The translations under genes were made by a program, and so were the position numbers. A stretch of DNA of 64,000 nucleotides from Thraustochytrium sp. TN22 (taxonomy: Eukaryota; Sar; Bigyra; Thraustochytrida; Thraustochytriidae), in NCBI GenBank assembly GCA_013306675.1, contig JABLUY010000016.1, positions 62,001 to 126,000 on the forward strand. The letters run 5' to 3'. This document shows, piece by piece, positions 21,734-37,454 of this stretch. Within the stretch, counting starts at the first letter, position 1. Every line of letters begins with the position of its first letter. Under the pieces are notes generated by a model, which worked only from the letters and a program-made list of their open reading frames with translations, was not told the DNA's origin and did no database searches.

Positions 21734-24700
21734 ATGAAGCGGAGCGGCGGCCCGGATGAGACGTGCCAAGGAGATGACAAGTCGCCGAAGCGGCGCGCGG
21801 CCGAGCTGGCGCCGGGGAGGACGGCGGTGCAGGGCGAGCCGGACGACCAAAGTGACCAGGACGACCAGGACGTCCAGGACGACCAGGACGTCCAGGACGA
21901 CCAAGACGAACAGGACGAACTCAATGACCAGGATGCGTGGCGCGAGACGCAGGAGGGCGTTGGGCTGCCGGATGAGAGCAACTTGAGTGACGAGGACATA
22001 AAAGTGCTGCTTCAGCTCCTGTTTGCCTTCCGGGACGACGATGACGACGACGAGGGGTTTCGTGCCCAGACGCCGGAGCTGGGTTCGGACGCGGAGAGCG
22101 CGACGTCGACGATGTCTGGCACGCAGTCCGAGCAGCCGCAGGCGCGGCCGCAGGCGCGGCCGCAGGCATCGCCGCAGGCATCGCCGCAGGCATCGCCGCA
22201 GGCATCGCCGCAGGCATCGCCGCAGGCACCGCCGCAGCCGCAGCCGGAGACGCAGACGACAAACGACGGTCTGCACTGCGTGTCGGTTGCGGGTGCCTCG
22301 GAAGTCCCGAGGACTGAGACGAAGGAGTGCGATGACAAGAAGAAGTGCGATGACAAGGAGAATTCGACGAAGAAGCGCGCTGACCAGATGAAGTCTGTCC
22401 TTTGCCCGTACATGGTCCGCGTGCTGCAGGCGCTAGGCGCCAAGGTCCACGACAAATTTGAGGTGAACGAGGGCGGCGGGTCTGGGACAGGGACAAAAGA
22501 CGCAGCGTCTTGCGCCCGCGATATTGCCGTTCGTCTTGTGACGAACATGAACATGAAGCCGCCGTGCACAATGCTGGAGGTCGTGACGTACGGAATTGAC
22601 GCGTTGCACGAGTTGCGCAAGGTGGGGGAGGACCTCGGGGCTTGCAGAAAGGCGGCTCGTCAGATGGTGGATAACCCGGAGCTGGTCCAGGAGCGAAAGC
22701 ACCGAGTCCCGCTGGTGAAACATTGGCGAGCGCTGGTCCTGCTTCTCGTTGGGCAGCTCGGTCAAAAGGAGCGCGAGAAAGCTGGTCTGGGCCGCGAGCT
22801 TCAACTGGCGTGGCTGGCGCCATGTGCTCATGTCGTCGCTCCGAGATTGGCGAAACTCGGGACTCAGGCTTACAGTGAACTGCGGAAGATCCTCGACCAC
22901 TTGGCTCAGAACATCGACAAGACCAGTGAAGACCTGTGTTCCAGTGCTGAAAAGCACCTCAAGGATTTCGTCGAAGAACACTACCGCGATGCCTACGTTC
23001 CGGTAGCTAATGTCATCATCAACGCGGACGACCCCTCGGACGTATTCCTCCGTCTCGCGCGCTTTTTCGCAGCCACGCTTTATATGCCAGATGCAGAAAG
23101 CCAGCCAGATACAGAACGCCAGCCTCCGGAGCCGCGGAAAGAGAAGCAGAAAGCGAGGTCGCCTCCGAACCTCACAGACATCGACCCGTGCGCAAGCCTT
23201 GATCTCGTGCTTGGGCCGCTGGACAAGCTCAAGAAACGCCATGAGGGCCGCGCTGACCCTTGCGCTATCTTCGCACAGCTCGGGCCTGCGCTAGAGGTTG
23301 GCCACCGGGCGGAGCTCTGCATCGAAATTGCGCCGTTCTACACATTTGCCGGAAAGAACGAGGACGGCGTCCGATGCCTGAACCAGGTGATCCTGGACGT
23401 GTGCAAGGAGCTCGGTGTTTCTGCAACCGAGAGTGACCGTGCCTCGAGATTGGCGGAGGCCGAGATGGTGGGTAACCGAGATGAGAAACGACACCGACTA
23501 CTCCGATGGCTCGGCCTCTTGCTCGTTTCCAAGGGCCGCATGCATTGCGACAACTTCAACGACGAACACCTTCCGCGCGCTGTGACTTCGCTGCAGCGCG
23601 CCATCAGAATCCTGCAACTGGGAAGTCCGAGTGACGTCGCGGCCAATCCTGGGCAGCCTCAAGGAGCAGCGGAATGCAAGTCAAAGCATCATCCGTACCT
23701 CTGGCGGGCGCAGTACTTTTTGGCGCGCACGCTGCTCAACCACCACCTCACTTTGTCGCGCCGGACCAAGCCCAAGAGAGTCCTCGGCGAAGATCTCAAG
23801 ACTTCCGAAGAAGCACTCAAGCCAGCCATCGAGGCGCTAGAGGCCGAGACAACGAAACCTGGCGAGTTGGGCGCCCTCCTCGTTCATTGGGGCAAGGTGC
23901 TGGACCTGCAGCTCCGTTGCGGCGGCGCCGAACAACCTACGGATGAAGACATCAACAGCTCCTACCGCCGGGGCGTGGAGATCCAGGCTCACAACTTTGG
24001 CTTGCGTGATCCGCGCTACAACTTGTCCCTCATGTGCTGGTCTGCAAGTCACCTGATCCGAGGAGAGCCACTCGAAGCGCTACCCAAGCTCACCAGCTCG
24101 TTTAAGGTTCTCCAGTGCGCCGCACGCGATGGCAACTGTGCGCTCAAGTACGCGCTCGAGTGCCTAGAGCGCATCTTCATGTGCTACGAGATGCTGCAGA
24201 GCACGGTCCCGACGCGCGCACCTCAATGGGACGCCAACGAGCGCGACTTCTTGCTCAAGGATGGCGGCGAGGTGATGTTTATGGAGCTCTACAACTCAAA
24301 GCCTGGCGAGCGCCGGACGGAGCGCGAGCAACTCTACTTTTTCGACCTCCAGGATCGTCTGCATCGGACACTCCGTCGTGTACTCATCTACCTGCCCAAG
24401 AAAGAAGTAGCTCCCTCCGATGCTCTCGAAGCAGCGTCGGCGTCGCCAGTCCTTAGGTTGGACAAGTTTGCCGACTTCGAAACAGCGCTTGCCAGTCACG
24501 CTAGCGCCTGTCTTATCATCAGCTTCGAGGCCCTCGCCGGGATGGCCGGCGGGCCAAAGAAGAAACGCACGCCGACGAAGTCCGCAACGTCAGCGGCGGC
24601 CAGCAATCTGAGCGACTTTCTTGGTGAGAACTATCGTATCATCAGGAAGTACAGGAGTCGCATCGCAGATGGGAAAGAGATACCCTGGACACGAGTCTAT

Positions 24701-24994
24701 CTGGTCTGCGAGGACGACACGAAGAACGATGAAGCGCTCGGTTTGCTAAGGGAGACGTGCAAGATGAAGACCAACAGGAGCACCGACAAAGGCACCGGCG
24801 AAGACACCAGCGGGAGCTCCAGCGAGAATGTCAGCTTCGAGGATTTTGGCGTCGAGGTCTTCCGCGCTCAACAAGATGCCTTGGCACGCGCTCTCCAGCG
24901 CCTTGAAGAGCTCGCGAGAGCCCCTATTTGGGACAGGGATGCAAAGGCTGGTCCCTACCTACTGCGCAGGTTTCGGACTGAGGATGAACAGTAA
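21734..24994 (+). CDS. Large paralogue D: acidic/Gln-rich N-terminus, WCA-type domain, TPR-like region, degenerate receiver-like C-terminus (1086 aa)
   Basis: Function unknown. I start at the first in-frame ATG (MKRSGGPDE). Residues ~35-75 are an Asp/Gln repeat (DDQDVQ units) and ~135-172 a PQAS/PQAR repeat, both in frame. The helical domain (~215-450) ends in [12 protein letters not shown], again without the W-C. The TPR-like region (~508-880) is close to paralogue [27 protein letters not shown] and [10 protein letters not shown] are shared with small changes, as is the ERDFLL...MELYN segment. The receiver-like domain starts at ~880 with [11 protein letters not shown], so the acidic residues expected after the first strand are missing. 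The C-terminal IWD...YLLRRF motif matches the ends of A and B. D therefore looks nearest to A but without the TIR-like domain. Confidence 0.88.
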   Translation: MKRSGGPDETCQGDDKSPKRRAAELAPGRTAVQGEPDDQSDQDDQDVQDDQDVQDDQDEQDELNDQDAWRETQEGVGLPDESNLSDEDIKVLLQLLFAFRDDDDDDEGFRAQTPELGSDAESATSTMSGTQSEQPQARPQARPQASPQASPQASPQASPQASPQAPPQPQPETQTTNDGLHCVSVAGASEVPRTETKECDDKKKCDDKENSTKKRADQMKSVLCPYMVRVLQALGAKVHDKFEVNEGGGSGTGTKDAASCARDIAVRLVTNMNMKPPCTMLEVVTYGIDALHELRKVGEDLGACRKAARQMVDNPELVQERKHRVPLVKHWRALVLLLVGQLGQKEREKAGLGRELQLAWLAPCAHVVAPRLAKLGTQAYSELRKILDHLAQNIDKTSEDLCSSAEKHLKDFVEEHYRDAYVPVANVIINADDPSDVFLRLARFFAATLYMPDAESQPDTERQPPEPRKEKQKARSPPNLTDIDPCASLDLVLGPLDKLKKRHEGRADPCAIFAQLGPALEVGHRAELCIEIAPFYTFAGKNEDGVRCLNQVILDVCKELGVSATESDRASRLAEAEMVGNRDEKRHRLLRWLGLLLVSKGRMHCDNFNDEHLPRAVTSLQRAIRILQLGSPSDVAANPGQPQGAAECKSKHHPYLWRAQYFLARTLLNHHLTLSRRTKPKRVLGEDLKTSEEALKPAIEALEAETTKPGELGALLVHWGKVLDLQLRCGGAEQPTDEDINSSYRRGVEIQAHNFGLRDPRYNLSLMCWSASHLIRGEPLEALPKLTSSFKVLQCAARDGNCALKYALECLERIFMCYEMLQSTVPTRAPQWDANERDFLLKDGGEVMFMELYNSKPGERRTEREQLYFFDLQDRLHRTLRRVLIYLPKKEVAPSDALEAASASPVLRLDKFADFETALASHASACLIISFEALAGMAGGPKKKRTPTKSATSAAASNLSDFLGENYRIIRKYRSRIADGKEIPWTRVYLVCEDDTKNDEALGLLRETCKMKTNRSTDKGTGEDTSGSSSENVSFEDFGVEVFRAQQDALARALQRLEELARAPIWDRDAKAGPYLLRRFRTEDEQ

Positions 24995-29696
<4,702 letters not shown>

Positions 29697-31892
29697 ATGC
29701 GTGGCCGAGGACGCCGCCCCCGCGACAGCGACCTTGACGCGGGGGAGGACGATGCTGGTCAGGGGCAGCAGCAGCAGCAGCAGCAGCAGCAGCGGCGGCG
29801 AAGGCAGGACGCCAAGGGCGGCCGCGGCAGCAGCGTCGCTGCATCCTCGAGCAGCAGCACCAGCAGCAGCACCAGCAGCAGTAGCAGTAGCAGCAGCAGC
29901 GGTAGAAGTAAGAGAGGAGGCTCCAGCAGCACCAGGAGTCATACCAACGGCGGCGGCGGCGGCAGGACGCGCGCGAGGCCGGCGACGCAGGATGACGGCG
30001 ACTCGGCCATAGGACCCGCCACGCACCAGGGTACCACTCATACCTGGGGCACCCATGCGAGCGTGCATCGCAACACGGGCAATCCCTTCGACGCCGGCAT
30101 CTACGCCGGCAACGTCGGAAGGAGTTTGGACGATTTGGACGCAGCGTCGTACGGGCAACGCCACGCTACGGCCATGCAGCTTGCAACGGCGACGAACGAC
30201 GCGCCAGCCACCCCTTTTGAGGATCAACAGCAGCAGCAGCAACAACAACAACAACAACAGGAGCACCAGCTGGAACAGCCGGAGGCCATCGTCAGAGAAC
30301 TGCACCACGCGCGCGAGGTGCACCGCCTGCAGGCGCTCGAGGAGCAGCACCGTTTGCAAGAACAGCTGCGTGATCCAACGCACGGCTTGTACGGCCAGTC
30401 GCCGCAGTCCAACTACCCGTTCCCTTATCCCGGCGTGATGGGTTCTGAGGGCCTCTCGCCGCGCACCATGAGCAGCCCCAACCATCACTATCATCAACAC
30501 CTGCAACTGCAGCAGCAACAGGCGCAGCAGGCCCAAGTCCAGGAGCAAGAGGAGGACCGTCATCCTGGTCTTCACCACCACCTCCACCACCACCAGCAGC
30601 CGCGGCCCGCAGGGGTGTGGGCCGCCCCTCCTCCAGGTGCAGCGGCGTTCTCTCGCGGGGCGCAGCAGCATCTTTTCCTTATGCAGTCAAGTCCGAACGC
30701 GCCTTATTACTCGCAGTACGCCACAGTACAACTTTCCGCCACCTCGTCTGCCTCGTCCTCCTCGTCCACACCCTCCATGGCTGTCCCAGACGCAGCGGGT
30801 GGTGGCACCGGCGCGACCAGTGCGAATAGAAGCAGCAGCAGCAGTAGCAGTAGCAGTAGCAGCAGCAGCAGCAGCAGCAGCGCCAGCGCCAGCGGCATGC
30901 CACAGCACGCATTGTCTGTGCCACCTTCCATTTATGCCCAAGGACCTCCTCACGGCACAACCAGCGGAGGCCCCATGAGCAACCAGGTGCTGGAAGCGCG
31001 TGACGCGGCAGGTATGGTTGCGCCTCCGCCAGCCGACGTGGAGAACCACATCGTGACTATCGCAGGCTACCTGCGGCGCCTCGAGTCCGAGCTCACCGAC
31101 GTCCAGGCCATAGTCGGCATCCAGGGTCTGCCTGGCCTCATCATACAGTGCCAAAACAAGACCATCAAAAACGAAACCGCACGCGGGCGCTACCGCTCCG
31201 TGCATACAACGGCTCAGACCGTCCTTACGGTGTGCAAGGCCATTCACGAGAAGGTCCGCACTGGGCTCCCGCGCGAGCTTGACTCCGCGTCCGAGTTTGC
31301 GCAAAAACTGCTCACGCTTGGCGTTGAAACCCCCGCCTCCCGCGACGGCTTCATGAGGAGCGTCGAGCGTGAGCGCGATCTTCTCCAGAGTATGAGCGCC
31401 GCGCAGTCGGACCTTCTCGCAACACAGTGGGCCTCAGCAGCCGGTCGCCTCGTCAACGAGGACTTCCGCATTTTCGCAAACAGCCAGAGCATTCCTTTCG
31501 TGCGCAACGAACTCGCGCAGGTTGGCGTCATGCACTACGGCAGGCTCCTCGAGACCACCGTCCAGCACCCGCACGTGCTCGGGGTCTGGGACCTCGCCCA
31601 CTTCTTCTTTCGTCTCGATGGCCAGGCCCGCGGCGTTCGCGACAAGTTTACGCGCTGGTGTGCTGGCCTGTTGCACCTTCAGGCCTCTAGGCCACTGAGC
31701 GCCCCGCGCCCCGCGCCCAGCGATGATGGCCACGTCAAGGCCGAGTCGTCTCGCAGGGACGAGCCTTTCTTTGACAGGGCCGACCGGGGCGAGGCCGCAT
31801 CCTCCGCGTCGAGAAGCACCAGCAGTGCAAGCACCAGCTCTGCAAACAAGCGCCGCAAGCGCAGTGGCGGTACGCCTCACGCTTCCTCGTGA
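29697..31892 (+). CDS. Gln/Ser-rich member of the WCA-domain family, 731 aa
   Basis: Function unknown. The ATG start (MRGRGRRPRDSD) is followed by polyglutamine, a long Ser/Ala/Thr-rich tract, a second polyglutamine run (~residue 180) and a third Ser-rich run (~residue 380), so the first ~440 residues look disordered. Residues ~447-660 are a helical domain homologous to that of the 465-aa protein encoded at 1581-2978: TQWASAAGRL, then SIPFVRNELAQ, then a VWDLAHFF segment, then FTRWCAGLLHL (W654). The more distant equivalents are the N-terminal domains of the four large paralogues. The tail has a basic NKRRKRS patch, which would fit nuclear location. It stands 4.7 kb downstream of the paralogue array on the same strand. 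Confidence 0.8.
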   Translation: MRGRGRRPRDSDLDAGEDDAGQGQQQQQQQQQRRRRQDAKGGRGSSVAASSSSSTSSSTSSSSSSSSSGRSKRGGSSSTRSHTNGGGGGRTRARPATQDDGDSAIGPATHQGTTHTWGTHASVHRNTGNPFDAGIYAGNVGRSLDDLDAASYGQRHATAMQLATATNDAPATPFEDQQQQQQQQQQQQEHQLEQPEAIVRELHHAREVHRLQALEEQHRLQEQLRDPTHGLYGQSPQSNYPFPYPGVMGSEGLSPRTMSSPNHHYHQHLQLQQQQAQQAQVQEQEEDRHPGLHHHLHHHQQPRPAGVWAAPPPGAAAFSRGAQQHLFLMQSSPNAPYYSQYATVQLSATSSASSSSSTPSMAVPDAAGGGTGATSANRSSSSSSSSSSSSSSSSSASASGMPQHALSVPPSIYAQGPPHGTTSGGPMSNQVLEARDAAGMVAPPPADVENHIVTIAGYLRRLESELTDVQAIVGIQGLPGLIIQCQNKTIKNETARGRYRSVHTTAQTVLTVCKAIHEKVRTGLPRELDSASEFAQKLLTLGVETPASRDGFMRSVERERDLLQSMSAAQSDLLATQWASAAGRLVNEDFRIFANSQSIPFVRNELAQVGVMHYGRLLETTVQHPHVLGVWDLAHFFFRLDGQARGVRDKFTRWCAGLLHLQASRPLSAPRPAPSDDGHVKAESSRRDEPFFDRADRGEAASSASRSTSSASTSSANKRRKRSGGTPHASS

Positions 31893-32736
31893 AAGTGACA
31901 AGACTGGACCCAAGTTGGGTTTCTGCCGTGTCGCGCCGTGCTCCTGCTCGTGCGGACTCGTCCGCCGCAGAAGCGTCAGCTTTAGCGCTCGCTGTCTGCC
32001 GTATGACCTGACACAGGTGTAGTGTAGTCGTGCTGGTGCTCCGCGCCGCATTAGACCAGCCCCAATGCAGCCTCCGTAGTTCGGGGGCCAGGCCGCTACT
32101 ACAGTGAACAATTCAACGTCTTCTTTGTTAGGTGAGTGAAGCAAGAGCACTTGATTTCCCTTTTTTCTCGAGGAGTTGTGCGATCGTGCCCCAGCACAAC
32201 AACCGTGACCCACCGGCGGCACCATCTGCGGCGAAATGGCCCCTTTTATTCAAAAGAACGGCCAGGGAAATCGTTCTTTTGCGAGCGACGCAAGTCACCC
32301 AAAGATTCAAAGGTCGTCCGAGATTTTCCTAAAATGGTCGGTGAATTTCCCAAAGTCGTCGGTGATTCTCCCAAAGCCGCCCGTGATTCGTCCGAAGTCG
32401 TCCGTGATTTACCACGTCGCGCGTGATCATCCATCAAAGCCGTCCGTGATTTTTACCAAGTCGCCCATGGTTTGCCTGACTGAGCTGAGGGAAGCTTTGC
32501 ACGCTCTCCTCGTCGGGAATGTGTGCGATGCAGTGCGCCGCATGGCACCGCACGCCCCGGCTCGCTGCACTGTCAAGCATCATTCAAGGGTACCCTGGTA
32601 CGACTCTCTGGCCGAGCAGCCAGATACTACGCCACTCACGCGGCCAGTGCCTGCCTGCACTGCCTGCGTGCGCCTTTGATGCCACCCATCCATTTTTCTT
32701 TTGTGTGTTAGCTGGCTGCATGCACGAGGCGCAGAC
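31893..32736. other. Spacer with a 21-bp minisatellite
   Basis: No gene recognised between the convergent genes at 29697-31892 (plus) and 32737-36984 (minus). It should hold both 3' ends. The only clear structure is the 21-bp repeat listed separately. Confidence 0.5.
32302..32475. repeat. 21-bp minisatellite, ~8 diverged units
   Basis: Imperfect units of about 21 bp around AAAGTCGTCCGTGATTTCCC. Because 21 is a multiple of three, one plus frame reads a 7-residue repeat (VVRDFPK-like), but the surrounding frame is short and I do not call it a gene. Confidence 0.75.
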
Positions 32737-35700
32737 TTAGAGTGTGCCGCCGTTGTCGCCGCCAGCAAAGTCGGCGTCGGCCGGCTCGCCCTCCTTTACG
32801 TAGGTCTCGCGAAAGAGCTTGGGATCCATGGGGAACATGAGTGGGAAATGAAAGCGCGTGGCACCGAGAATGCGCTCCGGCAGCTCGTCCTTCTTGGTAG
32901 ACTCGAAGAGAAAGGCGAGGTCCAGCACGAGCGAGTTCGCATATGACTTGACCACGCTCATGAGGCTCTCGGCCACGGTGGAGGAGCTCACGTCGACGCA
33001 GATCTCGAAGTAGTTGTCGCCGCGGAAGTAGTCCGTCTGGATCTTGCGGCCCAGGATTGCCGGCTTGGACCCAATGGCCTTGCGCGCGATAAAGTACCCC
33101 TCCGTCACGCTCGGAATGATCTTGAAGCGCGCATTCCGGTACGCGTCGTCGCCCTCGACGAAGGACTTGAGCATGCGATCGAACTTGGCGTCGTCATCGC
33201 CGCGGCGGCGCGCAAAGTACGCCGCCATGTTCACGCCCTCGCCGCCGCCCAGTGGCACGGCGAAGTTAATGACCACCAGAAAGGGCCTGTCCTTGCGCCC
33301 GGCGTGCTGCTTCTGCACCAGCTCGTCGGGGTCTGCCGAGATGTGCCGCTTTGGCTTGGGGTAGAACGACCACTGGCACGCCACGAGCTCCATGGCCGAC
33401 TTGGCTGCCGGAACCTTGACACTGTCGGTCAGGTAGTTTGGCCCGCGCACCTTGTGGTAGCCCTCGATCTCGCCCGAGTCCGAGATGGCCGTCTCGCCTT
33501 TCTTGCTCCTCTTCATCGGCACGAGAAAGTTGTTCTCGTGCGGAATTTTGTACCTGTAGTCGAGGCGTTTCTTCTCCCCCTCGCTCTTCAGCTTCGAGGC
33601 CGGCACAGGCGTCTCGGTGGCCTCGGCCTTCTCCTTTCGAGCTGCCCCGGCCTGCGCGCGCCCCACCTCATTGGCCGCTTCGTCTTCGTCCTCCTCCGCT
33701 TCTTCGTCATCATCGTCATCGTTGTTGTCGTCGTCGTCGTCATCGTTGGCATTCGCATCGTCATGGACGGCGGCGGCGTCGTTCTGTTGCCTCCTCGCCC
33801 CCGAGGACGCGGGACTCTCGCTGCCGCCCTTGGCGTCGCCAACCCCGGACGCCGCCGACGCATCGTCAGCTGGGTCTTGAGTCTCCGATTTCTGTTTCTC
33901 TTGTTGCTTGCCTGCGTCGGCCGAGTCCTCAGCGGGGCCGTCCTCCCTGACCTCGGCCTTTCCGCACGGCGCCTCGGGCGGGAACCGCAGCGCCTGCTCG
34001 TAGGCATCACGCGACTTGACGAAGTTAGAGACCAGATCATCCACAGGGTACATGACCGGCCGGTGCATGCGGCAGCCTCCGATGAGGACCTCAGGCAGCT
34101 CCTCCGCGGTCTTGGACTCGAACAGGAAGGCGAGGTCGATGACCAGGCTGGTCGCATAGCTCTTGACCAAGCTCATGAGGCTCCCCGCAACCTTGCTGGA
34201 GCCCACGTCCACGCAGATCTCGAACCAGTTGTCGCCCTTGAAGTACTCGGTGTCGATCTTCTTGCCCAGAATGGCTGGCGTGCTGCCGATGCCGCGCTTG
34301 GCGATGTACGAGCCAGACACCACGTTGGGAATGATCTTAAAGCGCGAATTGCGGTGCTCGTCGTCGCCCTTGATGAAGTCGTCCAGCATGCGGTTGAATC
34401 GTGGGTAGTCCACGCCACGCCGCTTCACCAGGTACTGCACGTAGTTGCCGATGGTGGGCACCATGAAGTTGATGATGAGCATGAACGGCCTGTCCGCGCG
34501 ACCCTCGTGCTGCTGCTGCACGAGTTCCTCCGGGTCGCGCGCGATGTTGCGCTTTGGCTTGTCGAAGAAGGCCCACTGCGTCTGCACGAGCTCCATGGCC
34601 GAGACCTGGTTTGGCACCTTGACGCGATCCACCAGGTAGTTGGGCCCGCGCACGTTCCAAAAGCCCTTCTCGATGCCACTGTCCCACCACGCCGAGGTCC
34701 CGTCCTTGGAGATGCCCATGGGGATGAGATAGTTGTTGCGCGGCACGCCATACTCGTAGACGAGGCTGTCGCCGGTTGGCGTGGCATTGCCACCCTCCTT
34801 CACCTTCTTCGACGCGGGTGTCTCCGCGACATCCGTGGACCCCTTGTCCGCCGAAGCGTCCGAGCTTGTCCTGTGGGCCGGCGCTGCGTGCTGCTGCTGC
34901 TGCTGCTGCTGCTCTTGCTGCTCCTTGAGCAGCTGACGCGCTCGCTGCAGCTCGAGTTCGTCAGGCGAGAGATCCCGCAGGGAGGCAATGAGCTCTCGCA
35001 GCACGTCCACGAGGACGACCGGGTCGCGCATGAGTGTGGGCGCGTCCTCGCAGGCATTGTCGAGCGCCGCTTGCAGCTGGCACACAAAGGGCAGACTGTG
35101 CAGGTGCGCAGCTGGGTCGCGCAGGCTGGGCGGCGCCTCGGCAAGCTCCTTGAGCTCGCCTAGACATGCCACCATGGAGAGCGCGAAAGCGTTGGCCACT
35201 GGCCGTGCATACTGGAGCCAGCCGCCGGGCGCCGCGCGCAGGCCCAGCACGACCTTGGAGCTGCCGGCCCGGCCCGGCATGATGGTGGCAAAGAGGTGTG
35301 AGAGCTCGGCGTCCGGCGGCGAGGCGTTGCCCGCCTTGCTAGACGCGCGTAGCGACACGATGTACGCGCCCGAGTTCTCGCGGCACCAGTAGCGGTGCAC
35401 GGGGAAGCTACGCGCCTGCGACATGAGCGGCGCCGCGTAGTGCAGCACAAGGCGATCGTTGTGCGCGTCGATCTTCTCTGCGAGCGTCGCCGACTGAAAG
35501 GCCGAGTCCCAGGCGCAGCGCGAGCGGCTCACGTCCATGAGCATGGCAAAGACCTGCGTGGGCGCCGCGTCAATGACGACATGGCACCGCAGCTCGTGCG
35601 CGCCCACCAGGTCGTCCACATGCGCGTTCATGTCGGTCGAGCTGTAGCCGGCAAAGTCCGTCTCCAGCGCGAACACGCGCACGCCCTTGGTGCACGTCTG

Positions 35701-36482
35701 GAGACGCCACCCCTCGAACTCCGTCACGGCGTCCGGGCCCAGCAGCAGCTCGCGCGCCAGGTAAAAGTCCTCCGGCGGCCGCCCGTACTCGGCCAGGTTC
35801 CCCAGGTCCTCGACCTCCTCTGACAGGCTGCTCGCATCGTCGCCCAGCAGGTCGCGCTCAGAATATCCGGCGCTGTGAAAGGACTCCTCAACGGCGCTCA
35901 GGCCGCCGCCGCTACCCATGCCGCCGCCGATCTCCTCGGAGTCGTTGACCAGGCGCAGGTGCTTGAGCAGCGACCGACGCTTGGACGCGGGCGGCGCGTT
36001 GCCGCTCCCGTCCGCGCCGCTGTGGCGCTGCCTGTGCAGCAGGACGGCCCGCCTGATCTTGAGCTCTAGCACCTCCACCCAATACTCAATGTCGCGCGCG
36101 TTGCCGGACGCGAAGGACCACGATGTGCCGTCGTACACAACGTCGAAGCCGTACAGACCCGAGTCGCTGAGTCTGCCCTTGCGCACCACCTTGCAGTCGT
36201 GGGCGAAGACAGCCTCGCCGCGCGGCGTCGCGTCGCCCTCGCGACCAAAGTACTGCAGGCGGTCATCGTCCGCCACGATGTAGCGCATGCGCCACCCGGA
36301 CCACGACAGGTACGCGCTCAGCCGCGTAGGCTTCTTCAGCAGCGTGCCCTTGTAGATGCCCGTGTGAGCGCCAGCGCCTGCGCCGGCCCCATCCCCGCCA
36401 TCCGCGCCGCCCATGCTGCGCACGCCGCTGCGAGGCGGGCAGTCGGCCCGCGCTGCCGCGCGAGACCCGCCGCCGCCGCCGT

Positions 36483-36513
<31 letters not shown>

Positions 36514-36869
36514 TGCCGCCCGACCGCCCGCGCCGCCAGGGCCCGAGTTCGAGGTCTGGAGTTGCTGCTGCTTGCGCTGAAGCGAAGCCGACGAGGACCT
36601 GCTGCAGCTCGAGCTCGAGCTCGAGCTCGAGCTCGAGCTCGAGCCCGAGCCTGGGCTCGCGGCCGACTGCGGCGACAACGGGGAAAACCGGGAGGTCGTT
36701 CGCCCGGTGCTCGATGTACCCCTGGCCTCGAGGTCGGCGGAGCCGTCGCGGCTCGCGGAGGACGAGGACGACTCGGAGCGCACCTTGCTCGTGGCGCCGC
36801 TGGAGGACGACGACGACGACCTGCTGCTCGTGCTGTTGGAGCGAGACCTTTTACTGGGGGTGGTGGGGC

Positions 36870-36901
<32 letters not shown>

Positions 36902-36984
36902 ATGGTGGTGGTCGTGGTAGTGGCAGTGCTGCTGTGACTGCTGCCACGCCGGCGCCGGCGCTGGCGGATGCTACGGAGTCCCAT
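32737..36984 (-). CDS. PH-START protein with two DUF1336 (EDR2 C-terminal) domains, 1415 aa
   Basis: This is probably a membrane-associated lipid-binding protein. PH domains bind phosphoinositides, START domains hold lipids, and DUF1336 is the C-terminal domain of plant ENHANCED DISEASE RESISTANCE 2. The start is the first in-frame ATG (MGLRSIRQRRRRRG). The first ~200 residues are Ser/Thr-rich with Ala and Gly runs. PH is at ~210-310 (GTLLKKPTRLSAY...YWVEVLELK), START at ~400-615, polyglutamine at ~690, and the first DUF1336 at ~741-983. An acidic linker with a long Asp run (~1010-1140) comes before the second DUF1336 at ~1143-1398. The two DUF1336 copies share VRGPNYL, RFKIIP and DNWFEICVDV/DNYFEICVDV. 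EDR2-type proteins normally have one DUF1336, so the doubling is unusual. The protein ends 30 residues after the second copy. Confidence 0.9.
36604..36648. repeat. (GAGCTC)n hexamer within coding sequence
   Basis: Perfect GAGCTC tandem units inside the N-terminal Ser-rich part of the PH-START gene, read on the minus strand as an alternating Ser run. Each unit is itself a palindrome, so the stretch can fold on itself. Confidence 0.8.
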
Positions 36985-37454
36985 GAGGCTTGAATTGAGG
37001 TTCTGGCTGGCTGGCTGCAGTGCAGTGATGCACGGCCTGGCTGCGGCGGGCCTTGAAGAGAGCGTCGCGGAGAGAAAAGAGCCTCGCCTGAATGCGACGC
37101 GCAGGATCAGGCAGCGCAGGCAACGCAAAACGTGCAGACGCCAGTCGTTTGAAGGACCGCGTTCCAGATTGCACGTCGCGTCGGCATCCTCCGAGGGTTA
37201 GAGAATAGCTTGACGTGGTTGCACAGCCGACCGCGGTGCGTTTAGGGAGTCAGCCAGGTAGGCAGGACTCGGACCCCACCGCAGCGAAGGCGAATGGAGC
37301 TGACTTCTTTCTGAGTCTGAGGCCTAGGTGCGGGCTCGGTTGGAGTGGAGGAGCCAGCGGCGCGCATTCGTACAGCGACGCGCGTCCCGTTGCGGTGCGG
37401 CACGGCGCACGGAAAAGTCAAGCAAGCATGCCTGGACCAAATCGATTCGGACTT
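36985..37454. other. Spacer upstream of the PH-START gene
   Basis: No gene. It should contain the promoter and leader of the minus-strand PH-START gene. Its right end (about 37390-37447) is one copy of the repeat that also lies just 3' of cytochrome c1. Confidence 0.5.
37390..37447. repeat. Copy 1 of a cytochrome c1 3'-flank repeat
   Basis: Around 40-58 bases, including AAGCATGCCTGGACCAAATC, recur at 39925-39983 immediately 3' of the cytochrome c1 stop codon in the same orientation. This copy abuts the left TTAA of the transposon. It reads as the 3' flank belonging to the partial c1 duplicate, displaced by the insertion. Confidence 0.8.

Noticed and set aside
33304-35163. Long plus-strand open frame opposite the PH-START gene
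   Set aside because: It is an antisense shadow of the DUF1336 and START coding sequence.
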